From contig NC_135241.1 of the NCBI RefSeq assembly GCF_947623445.1, forward strand, positions 3,784,501 through 3,848,500: a stretch of DNA of 64,000 nucleotides, read 5' to 3'. Under the pieces are notes generated by a model that searched no databases, had not been told where the DNA came from, and worked only from the letters and a program-made list of their open reading frames with translations. A program made the translations under genes and the position numbers. This stretch comes from Clavelina lepadiformis. Taxonomy: Eukaryota; Chordata; Ascidiacea; Aplousobranchia; Clavelinidae. Below are positions 22,101 to 34,100 of the stretch, piece by piece. The stretch's first letter is position 1, and each line of letters opens with the position of its first letter.

Positions 22101-25100
22101 AATCGTTGGCGTTAGAGAAGTTCGATGACTCTTGACCTTGACTCTAGAGTACGAAACGTACCTTTCAAAGCTAGATTGCTTGTGCACGGAAATCCCAATT
22201 ATATGCTCTGATGTGGTCTCTACACGCTTTTCGATCGCGTCTGGGACGCTGTGAAGGACCCCGACACACAGCTGGGTCTTGTAATCCCCGCAAACCGGGC
22301 GACAACCGACCGACGATTTGCGGCTTCCAACAAGCAATTTATCCAAAATCGATTTCCTATATATGAAGGGTAATGTAACAATGGCTACCATGGTTCGCGG
22401 AAGGATTAAATACTTCCTCTACGCACCAAAGAACCACAAACCGACCGATTATTATTTGACGTGCCAAGGGGCTGAGACGGCTCACACTCGCTCACCCGCT
22501 GAAGTACACTTCTAAGCTGGCAACAATCGCACTTTTTGGACGTTTTTAACCAAGATGGGAATCACCAAACTGAAACCCGATGCACGTTTATTTCTTTTGA
22601 GATCGACGAGTAACGGAACCAGTATATTGTAATTAATGTTGTAATATCCGTGTATGTATAAATTTTGATTGTTTTTGCAGGAATGAAAGTTTACCGTATT
22701 TTTTCGTGTTAACTAGCATCTATACTAGACTAGCGCCAACCCATGTACATGCTGCTCGCTCATGGTGCAATAGTAGCTAAATGCTAGTGTGTGTCATGCG
22801 CCCTGGTGTTGCTGTTTGCAAGAGGTTTTTCGTTCATGCTTGCACTGACAACCTGATTTTTTATCGCAGATACCGTTCATACGGAACATATTCTACTAGT
22901 CGCTATAGACCTTATAGGCAGTCTTATCCAACTTATTCTCACACTAGAGTAAGGTACGAGCCATTTGACAAAAAAGCATGGCTTTAACATTGGACGCAAA
23001 ACCTAACATATCCATTATATTAATAATTTCTAACCAGGCATGCATTCACTTTTCGCCTATTACTTTTTTATATTTTTGTTTCTTTGGTTTTCGTCTTTTT
23101 TGTGCATGTGACTGGCAAATTTCACTGCTTGTTATGCTGCACAATCCTAAATGCACGTGCATGCAATTCCCGATTGTTTTTGTTGTCAAATTACTTTACC
23201 TGGAAAAAATTAATTTGAAGCATTTGAAGATGTTTTAATGAACAAAAACCTGTTTTTACTGTTAGTGTTGGAAATATATTGAATTTTAACTTGTGTGTTA
23301 TTGCGACCAAATTTTGAAGTAATTCTATAGACAATTAGGATTAAAATTTATTTTTGTGTATAAATCAACTCTTGAAATGTTTTCATGAGTGATTTTGAGG
23401 CAGCTGTTTAAACACCTTCCGTTATTTTCTTATCACTTTTCACTTCAAATTATGAAGTTTGTTTGAAATGAAGCTTTAATGGAAAATTTATCTCAAATTT
23501 TTCACGCTTCCGTGTTAAACGCAAACATCAAACAATAGTAATACAGTAAGTAACGGATAGTGAAAAAGCGCTTAATTTAAAACAAAATTCCCCGCAAAGC
23601 AATTTCTAATGACGTGTCAAATATTCAGGTCAACACACGACCAAGGTTCAATTTCGTTACCGGGAGGTACTGAGAAACGCACGGTGTACACTGGAAGATA
23701 TTGCGCCTACCCTACGACTAAAATGGTACCACAACGGGTGAAAAATGGCACACAGACTTACTTAAAACAAGTAATCAGTCAGTGTTCCTGGTCGTCTCTC
23801 TACTGCAATCCCCAAGTCAGGTTTGTACCTGAGCGGTTTGGGTAATATGTCGAAACATTTCAAAACACATTCTGATTTCAGACACACAATCCGATTTTTT
23901 GATTTTATCATTGTTTTCTTTGAATCCATTATGTAGCTACGTGGTAGCATCGAGAACAACGTACAAAATTCGTATGCGAGCTTACACACGTGAAGAATGG
24001 AGATGTTGCCCCGGATTTTCGGGTCCGAAATGCGAAGAAAGTAAGTTCTAAAACCTTAAAAATTGCAGTCCGATTGACATTAAACGTACCGCCTTAAGTA
24101 CGTATTAGTTTTACATTTGTACCTTAACAAAAACTGTGTGGCTGCAGCACCATATCAATGCCGATATGTGTTTTTGTATTCTATACCTTGCTTGTACCTC
24201 GGTGTTGACCGGATGTTTTGTTACAACAATTTCTACAAATTGTCAAGCTGTAATTTTATTGTTATCTCGAATTAAGCTCGGTTAATTGTAGCTTGTTAGC
24301 GTTAATTCAACTGGAGAGGAAACCATTACGAGTTGTGGCCGTGAGTCCATTCAGGATATCCACTTCATCTTGATACAAACTCGCTGTAGGTTTTTGTGAT
24401 AATTGCTGGGTTTCGACGCCGTCGAGATGTCCGACGTTTCCGAACCCGACAACCCTTTCAAGGAAAAGCAACTTACTACGTCTGTTGTGGTGGTTTTAGG
24501 GTTAGGCTATTTATATGATTCACTCCTGTGTATAGTTGAACGAATTTTAGAAACAACTTCTCTTTGTCGACGCTTCCTTGGGCCCGAAAGAGTTTAGAAA
24601 AAACGTGATATGACGTTTCAATGGCATGATCTTTCAAATTTGGATGAAATATCGTTTGCGTTTCGATTGTTATCGTTCATTGAAGGACCTAGATCTTTTT
24701 ACAAATCCGACACCCTCGCAAAACGACTTTCTATTACGACTACGTTAAGTGCCGTTAGTTCATGTTGCATTGCACGTCATGGGAGTATATAACAGTAGCG
24801 TCGTGAGTAAAAAAGAATTTCCGAGAATCTACAGTCAAACAAAACACTTTATAAAAAGCGGTTAAATTGACGCTTTGCTCTGATTGGTACGTAGCTGGCG
24901 TAGCTGAAGTATCAAAGTTGTTTTGCTTTTGTTGGCCCTAAAGTAGGTGGAATTAATAGATTTCGGGTACCACTTCGCATAAGGCCGGTGTTTCAAATCG
25001 TTGTGAAGATGTAACTTAAACATCTTAAACGTAACGTTATATTGCAGAAATTAATTTCCCACTTCGTACAGCCGGGGACACCTGCTTGGCTTTTAGATAT

Positions 25101-28100
25101 CAGCAGGCAAGCACAGTTTGTATAAAGTGGCAGATATCGTGCACAATACTACACCTTTATATAACTTGTCGTGCAAAGTAATACCAATGTACACCTGCTG
25201 GCCGTCTTGATTGTTTTCAGCCGGCGCACACGCTTGGACGCTGTCGGCGCGATGAGGTAACGTTGTGGTCATATGTCATCGTGGCATCCTCCAAAGACAT
25301 TCTATACGTCAAATGTCGCCGATGTTGAAGTGGCGCCGATTTTACGGCCACGTCGGACGTCGTTTGTGTTGCCTATTTGTTACCATATTTACCCAAGTTT
25401 GACGGACCGATTAAAAAATCGCGTTATCTGTAAATAAGTCCGCGTTTAAGTGTTTCTTCTGTAAGCTATAGTCGGATGTCTCCTTTGTCTGGTTACTATG
25501 TCGGAAGTTTAGACAATGGGCCGTCACAGGTCGCCCGTATTTTCTTTGTGGCGTTCTCCTATTTCTAATTTTATTTTCTTGTAACTGAGCGAAAAACTCT
25601 ACTAACCCTAGGCCTTGGCGCCCAACTAGTTATCTTATAAAGCACACAGCTTCGCAAGCGTGTACTTTATTGCAAGTAACACGAGTCCAAATCGCTGACT
25701 TTCGTTTGTAACTTGACGTTATTTCGGTCACGATCTAACCTGACTCGTTTTTATTTTTACAGCCTGTTTTAACTGCACGTCGGTGGCCGAGTTACGAGAA
25801 CAAGTGGAAGAATTATCACGCCAGGTAAATAATGCCTCGTCCGTTTATTGGACTAACCGATATCCATCTCATGCTTAAGTAAAAGGTCGCGGTACTTTGA
25901 ACACTTTTCGTGTATTGTTGCAAATTTAACATATTCATGTGACGATTTCAACTGAAATTTCCACTCAACTTTGGCGTCCATGATCTGGAACTTTAAGATG
26001 CCAGAATCGACGCTTAAAACAGCGTCAAAGCCTTATACCGTTTGCAGGGTTAAATTTGCAGCATTTGAACAAATCAAATTAGGGCCCTAGCGATGGATTT
26101 TATTACAAATCCCAATAATCCCCCGTCGGAAGCATGCTCGCAATACAGGGAAAATGGAAATCAAACTCATTTTGTTCTTTATTCTTTTATAAGTGAGCAA
26201 ACCAAGACATGCCGTGTGACTTTATTGACAATATTGCACATATCATATACGTTATTTTAAATTTACCAAATACATATAATAACCATACCCCAAGCGTGTA
26301 ATGCGCCAAAACTTGTTTGATGTATTTATAAGGCTCCCAGAAGTGATTGGCAGCGGCATTTAAGCCGATTACATTTAACCGCTTTTGATGAAACATAACA
26401 AGCCATTTATACAGTTGTTAGAGCGTGTAGCGCCTCACCACAAGAGAGTCTTTAGCGAAACGACATAAGTAGATCGTTTACTTTGACGGTATTAATACAG
26501 CTGCCCGGGGTGTAGATGCTCACCGTCCACAAATGTCTACAGGTTTATCTTCGTTTGAGTAATTTATTGCGAATCAAAGAAAGAATGCGGCCTTTTGTTG
26601 AATTCGACTAACGTGTGGTCATTAAAGGGCCATAAAATGATTGTTAAAGCTTGTATGTTTGTGTATGCGCTCTTTAGAATTTCGTTACGTTAACAACAAG
26701 CTTAATTCCAGTTTTATTCCAGATTTGCTGAGTAGATGATTATTCGTTTCTATCCGGATTCGGTTTTATTATATTCGGTTATAATAACGTTCATTTATTT
26801 ACAACTTCTGCCGTAAATAGCAGACCTTTATATTTTATAATGCAGATGAACTTTGCCGGAGAGAACGGAAACACCGATGCAAGCGTTATCATAAACGGTC
26901 AGCAAGGTGTCCGGGGACCACCTGGTCCACCCGGTTCTATGGGTTTGCGTGGCCAACGAGGACCTAACGGTGTCAAAGGAACCAAAGGCGAGCAAGGTAC
27001 CATGGGTTTAAGAGGATTCCCAGGTGTTGCAGGACCACCTGGGATCAATGGTACAAACGGAAAGGACGGCAGGCCGGGTCCGATAGGTCCTGTGGGTCCA
27101 GTTGGTGCAAAGGGAGAAAGAGGGCTGCCAGGTACATGTAAGCTCTGCTATGGGCTATTACCGTTTACAATTCAATAATCTGTTAAGATATGAGTCACCC
27201 ACAAAGCTAATTTCCTAACCCAAGTCTTTACCTATTAGGTTTACAAGGAGGTCGCGGCATTAAAGGAGAGGTTGGTTTACCAGGATTAGCAGGCGCAAGA
27301 GGTATGCTTTAGCCACACCCATTCATGTTAGTTAACTCTGCGATGTGCTGGTTATCAGACAGATGCCGTCATTTGTTTTGTCGGTAAATCTCCGGAAATC
27401 TTGTTTGATCTGGCCTTACCATGTCTAAATGCGTATAATGCAACTTTTATTTGATTATAAACAAAGAGAGTAAATGCGCTTTCGGTTGTGTCGCCGTTGT
27501 CGCCGCCACACTGATGTCTCGTAACGCCGTAATCGTATATCAATGCTTAACTGATACAAGCTTATGAACGGTGCATTTGCGCAATCTTCCAAAATAAAAG
27601 ACGTCAGACATTACTGTAATTTACACTGGTACACCGTGCGTTACCCCTTTGCACGCCTAACCCGTTCTTGATTGTCAAGGTCAAATTGGCCCGCGCGGAC
27701 CGACCGGAGAAAATGGTCAGCGAGGCGCTAAAGGAGAGACAGGTCTCCAAGGAGCTCCCGGACCACAAGGAATTGCAGGAATAGGAGGGGCGACCGGGCC
27801 ACCTGGTCTGCCTGGTGTCTGTGGATGCCAAATAGGTGGGCAGTCGACCCAAGCGCCAGGCCCTATCAACGGAGGTATGTAAACAACTTTCCCAGAGATA
27901 ATTAACTTGTCATTTGGAAATAAGTTCTGTCAAAGTCCAGGCGACAGCGATCTCTGCGACAGAATTCGTGAACAGGCCACAATCCGTGTGCTATGCATGG
28001 AATCTGAGAGCAGTTTAAACTGATGTTTTGCGAAATGTTTTTGCTTATACAGAATATGCAGTCCACCTACAAGTTGGTCGTACAAATAGAACTTGTTTTA

Positions 28101-31100
28101 ACGTTATTACTTATTACTGCACTGCATGTTTACATATATTTTGTACGTTAATTCTGGGAAATAACTCGCAAATCGCGCAGCGTTAAATGAAGAAAGAATT
28201 CAAAATGCAAAGATTTTTTCCAACAGCTTCTATATGTTTTTGCATGCAGGGTCGAATTAATGGTTTGATTTACAGCACGATACGCTCACGAAATTTTTCA
28301 TCACCGCCAGTTATTCACGTACTGCTCTGCTGTCAGTGTCGAAGCAAAATAATCTCAGCAAACTTAGAACTTTAATTAATAGCCGAGCTATCAGTGCTGG
28401 ACTGTTGTGCTTGAAATTTTGGTTCCGTAAGCGCACGAAGATTGCGTTGCTGGATGTCTAGATTAAGCACGTTTCCCGTCACTCTTAATTTAATTTTGAA
28501 ACCGGCGGTATCTTTTTAAGCTACGACATCGCTTTGAAACCTTATCATGGTCTCGGCAGGACACATTGGGCGTTTACCCTGGCTTACGTCATGTGTTGAT
28601 CAGGACATGATAATAGCGCGGTCGCCAGTCGTATTTGAAATGCAGTAGGCCTTTACAATGACTATGACCTTTTGCAATCAATTACTACCCGTTGCTTATG
28701 CTCTTACGGCCTATATACTTTTAAAGAAAGCCTTAACTATTTCAAAAAGTTTACCGACACATAGTGCTTTGCCAAATGAAATTATGTAGCTTTGAAATAC
28801 AAACTCTGGTAAAAGTGTTTAAAGTTGGAAAATGATTTCAGGAAAGTTATGTGTTGAGCAATCAGTGCTTTTGTCATGTGCACACTTTGTTTAAATTGGT
28901 TAAGTTTATATGGTCCTTTGTTTCAATGGCAATCACACAATAGGGCTTCAACCTGAGAACCTGGCTGCAGGCGATCATCCTATCTACCCCGGGCCGGCAA
29001 CCGTCGATTTTTGCGCCAGCAAGCTTTGGAAGAAACTGGTGACCGAGTTAAGCTGTGACTTTGATCAAGAGAACAAGTTGTCGCTTCCTGGCCGGCGCCT
29101 TCGTAAGCGCAGTGGCCGTCCACTTGATGGGAATAACGGGACCAGGCGAAAGGGTGGGACAATGTGCTTGTTCGACACATCGAGTCACCCTGCAAGCGTT
29201 GGAGAATGGAGAGTGGAAAGTGGACTCGGTGTTTCTAAAAGCAAATTCAGAACGTTTAGTCGCGAGTCAACGGTCGATGATGAAGATTACGCGATACTTC
29301 CTTCATTTGATATTCCTCAGTATGATCTACCTCTTTTTTTGACGATTGATTACTCCTTAACGACAAACCATTACCTTATATATCACGCACCTACCTCGAG
29401 GACTAAAGGCAAAGCGGTTGCCAGAGCTTTCAGTCCCTTCTTCACTAACACACTGCAGGGAATTTGTATGACTTTTCGTTACCTCATACGCGGCCGGCGC
29501 CTGGCGAACTCTGGCCTGCTGGTCTATCTGTTGCCTTGCAATTCCCCGTATCGGATACCCATCCTTGATCTAACGTCGCTACCAGACAACCAAACTGGCT
29601 TCTGGCAGCAGGGCACGGTGCCACTGCCCGATTACACTCGGCCCTACCAAGTGATTTTCGAAGCCAGGCCTGGAAGAGGCAATTTAGAAATCATAGCAAT
29701 TGACGACGTGATATTTTCGTCGTGTGGTGAGTGACCAGTACCTGGTGCGGTGTTGTTTGACAGTGCTAGGTCACAAGTTGAGCTCCTTTATGCACTCGGC
29801 GATGGCTTTCGATTTTCGCGAAAATTTTAATCAGTCAAACTAAAAAGAGCTTAAAGACTGTAAGAAAAACCCATATTTTTCACACACGGGTGAGAATGTT
29901 TATCGATGACTTTACACAGCAGAGAAAGATGAAGATGTCGCCATTCCGCCATGCGTTGAATTGGCTCAGCCAAGCTGCTTAAAACTACAATAACATGTTA
30001 GTCAAAGTTCAAAGCACGTGCTAACTACAGCTAAAACGCTTTTATTTGGTCACAGTCTTGCAGCCGACCAAGAGCTCAACTTGTTAGATGCAATCGCAGT
30101 AGCGGTGTTGATTTTCAAAATAAAATTAACTCGGAATCGCTTTGACCTTTTCATGTAATTCTAACCTCACTAGCCGCTTTTCTAATTTTAACCTTGCAAG
30201 GTATTAGTGGGGTGTGAGCACCGGTTGCAAATTGTAGCGGAATGCTCTCACATGATCAGCTTTTGCATTTGTGCGAGTGTTAATTGCCTGCTTGTGGAAA
30301 TGTAGAGTTTGAATCACGCACTTGGAACCCCACGACACAAGCTATCCTAATTGCGTACGAATGTAGCTTTTTTGCTGTTTGTACATTTCACCAATCTTTG
30401 TAAGCTCTGTTTGATTTTTGTAACTTAACTGCGTCATCCTCTCGAAATAGTGCAGATATCGTTTGCTCTTAAAATCCGTTTTACCATCGTTTAGCTGAAT
30501 TAGTTGTTTCGTAAGCCGATTCAATTTTACCGTTATTTATGGGTTCTTTTTAGGCGACTCACTTCGTTAATTCATGATTAAACGTTAATTACGATTACAT
30601 TATGCTGCGCAACGTCAAGTCTTTGGCTTTGGCAAGCTCGTGCAAACCTTATTTTCATCATCAACACAAATACATTTCCTCAGAAAATTGGCAACTGCAA
30701 AATTAATACAGTCTTGCAGCATTCCGAAGCTGCAAAAATGTTTCTACCAATTGTCGAACGGAAGTTAAATTCCGGATGCATTTAATGATAATTATGGCAG
30801 CAAGGCACAATACCCTATAAAAAAATTCTGTTGCGCAAGCAGGTTTTCACCTGTTTTGAAATGTCTCTCAGGGACAATATATAGCCTTTGCGTGTTGGAG
30901 TAATTGTTGGAAGAGTTTTTCAATGAACCCGCTATAGGTTGTACGTTGGCCAATTGGATTGCAATGCAAAGCGTAAGCTTATGAAGATAAATATAAGCTT
31001 GTTTTGAATTTTAGCTACAGCTCAATAATTTGACAATTTTTACGCCACACAAATTAACAAACATAGACAAATAATTAGCATGGGACTGCATGGTGTTTCT

Positions 31101-34100
31101 GCATAGCGTTGCACTTGTGTAGTTTGGTCATATTCAATCAATCTTCATGACTTTTGTAGCAATTCCTCATGTATCATTATCACGACATCATTAGTTGCAA
31201 ACGAAATTATAACGTCATCTGTTTACAATGCTCTTATCACCAAGTAGCAGGTTATAAAGCGATAGATTGTTGTAGAACTGTTTCGTAGAGGCATGTCGCT
31301 TTCAAAGGGCGGTGAAGGGAATTTTAATGCTAATATCTTTTCCAGGCTCCAACACTTGTCTTCACGATGGCGTCACTTACAAAAACGGCGACCTTTGGAA
31401 AATTGACGACTGCAAGGAGTGCATGTGTGTGGATGGGGTTGTGGAATGTTTTCCGATAAAATGCGCCTCAGAAAACACTTGTCGGTACACTTACAAACCG
31501 TTCGGATATTGCTGTAGCGTGTGTTGCCCTAATCAAGAGTACACAGAGAGCAGTAAGTTAACCTTTTTAAAATGCTTGCATTCGATTGTTTACGTGCCTG
31601 ATCGAAACTTCGACGTTTCTGCAATAACACTGCATACCCGTAGTATTACAGTCCCTTTAAAATGAGCTAAATTTGTGTCCGCGTATCAAGCAGACAGTGG
31701 TAGCGGGTACGATGGGTCTGAAGAGACTATCGGCGGAGAGAAATCGAACACCAATTACACTTACATCCCCTCTTATCCCGATGATTATGACGAGTACGAA
31801 GAGGAAGAATATCCTGAGACGAAGCACGGTTTTGATCCCCTTGGCTGCCCCATAGCAGCGCTGGCCGGCCCAAGCGTTAGAGCATCATCAAGTATGGTTT
31901 TAAGCTTTAACGTAGGGGAGCTTTTCATCGTTATGAGCGACTTGAATTCGTTATCACGAAAAAGTGTCGAGCGAGACTAAAATACAAAACGCGACATTAT
32001 CTAATCACAGAGAGGGAACAGTGTACAAATTGCTTCTACTACTGAACCGAAACATCGAGACTTGCCCCTATGATTCCCACGCAGTTTAAATGTGATATGA
32101 GGTTGATAGCCCAGGAAAGCAATTGAGGGTTTAAAATAACCCGCATTCGGGCGAACGAGCTAATGACGCAAATTGCTCCAAACAACGAACACGTCGCAAC
32201 CTTAAAGTGTGCAAAGTACATGCCGGGTAGAAAAAAGATAGTATCGCCATTTCCACATGGACCTTCACAATGTGTACAATTCTAAGTACATTTTTACACC
32301 TTTCAAAATTGACGATATCGTTGAGCTTAACGATTTGTTAATGACGTAACTTCGTCAAGGAGCATTTCTATTTTATTTGTGCTAAAACTGAGCTGTTTAC
32401 GCGGTTATTTAACGCTGTGACATAGTCCGTCCGACATATTGATCTTAGTCATTGACCTCAGGAAACAAGGTGAAATGACACATTGTACATGAATTTTGTT
32501 CGCCATAAGACAAGCTACACCAGAAACAGCATTACACACAGAGCTGCCTATCACAAGCAAATATTACGTTAACTGAGTCATGAAAAAGCGCCACTATGCT
32601 ATCGATATTTCGGAGCGGCCGGCAAAACCGGCCAACTTCATGTAGCTCGAAGCCGGAAAGATTTGGTAGACAAAACAGACAATCTTATTTACATCACAAA
32701 CACTGCGGCAGTACTCGTGGCGCGGTTTCACTCGCACATCTAAGTGATCTAATGCTGGAAGAAATTTGTCAAACTTAAAAAATGAGCCAAGTTTGTAGTG
32801 AAAGCAACCCTTTTCGTGACGAATCACTTATAATGTGACAAATCCGTGTCGTTTTGTCAAGTATCGGTTGCAGGCGGAGAAAAAAAAATTCATGACTAAC
32901 TCCGTCGGTTTTGTTTGGTCAAAACGCAATGTGAATGCATAACATACAAACGGGAAACTTTAAGTTATGTTTAAGTGCGTTTAATGCTTGAGAAATGGAT
33001 GGCTTCACTTATAGGTTAGTTGAGTGAATGTTCAACATAAATATCTGAATGGTTAACTAACGGCCAAGTTAACTTGCAGATGAGGATGCGGTGTGCACCC
33101 TTCGTAGAGATCCCGGCCCTTGCAGGGGAAGATTTACCAAGTATTACTTTGACAACGACACGAAAACCTGCAAGACTTTCACTTATAGTGGATGTGAGGG
33201 AAATTCAAACAACTTTGACTCCGAAGAAAAATGTCTGCGCATGTGCCTGCGATCGTCAGAAACTTCCCGGGATGCACTGGTGCATGAGAATCCACCTCCA
33301 TCGAATGACGTTGCCCCGCAGAATCCAAGTATGCCAGTCGTGTGATGGTAAAAGTGGGGCTCAGAAATATTCGCTTCCAGTTAACATACACACAGTAAAA
33401 GAGTGCACACAATTTTCAACAAATTTTTTACGTTTTTATTGTTTGATCATAATCGCAGGTGATGACGTAAGACCGATTCGTGCAGCGCGTTGCAACCAGC
33501 CAAAAGAAGTAGGCGAGTGTAAGGCAATAATGCCACGATTCTACTATGACCAAAGAGAAGGCAGATGCAAATTATTCACGTACGGTGGATGCAACGGCAA
33601 CGATAACCGCTTCCTAACACCGTGGGCTTGTCTCGATTATTGCGGGGGCGGGAACCCGGTATACGCGGAGGAACCCGAACTACCACCCGCCCCTATCCTT
33701 GTACAAGACCAAGTGGTTGAACGTACGTGTGGAGTGAATCTGTCGTAGTAAAGTATTAAATTTTTCGGCAAGCCCGTCTCCATTCGCGCAGTATACAAAC
33801 AAGATAATATTTTAACTTGTTTACTTACAGGTGTCAAGCCGGCGAAGTGTTTTCTGCCTAAAGTCACCGGTAAATGTCGGGCTTCTTTTGTAATGTTTTA
33901 TTACAACCCCACAACCGATAAGTGTCAGCTCTTCGTTTACGGAGGCTGCGGTGGCAACGAAAATAAGTTCGAGATTCCAGAAGACTGCCAGAACGAATGC
34001 GGAGGAGAAATCAGCAGAGAGGTTGAAAGAGAAGATCTCACAGTCGAAACCAGGAGTAATAAACCAATTTCTTACGGAAGAAACGGAGGAACTCAAGAGC

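Noticed and set aside
22050-22391. 113-codon open frame on the minus strand
   Set aside because: Lies in intron 1 of the EMI/collagen gene with no family motif; an overlapping plus-strand frame is equally open.
28910-29734. Separate intronless gene starting at the ATG at 28910 (MAM protein)
   Set aside because: No signal peptide or stop of its own; the frame passes into a GTGAGT donor, and phases match both neighbouring exons, so it is an internal exon.
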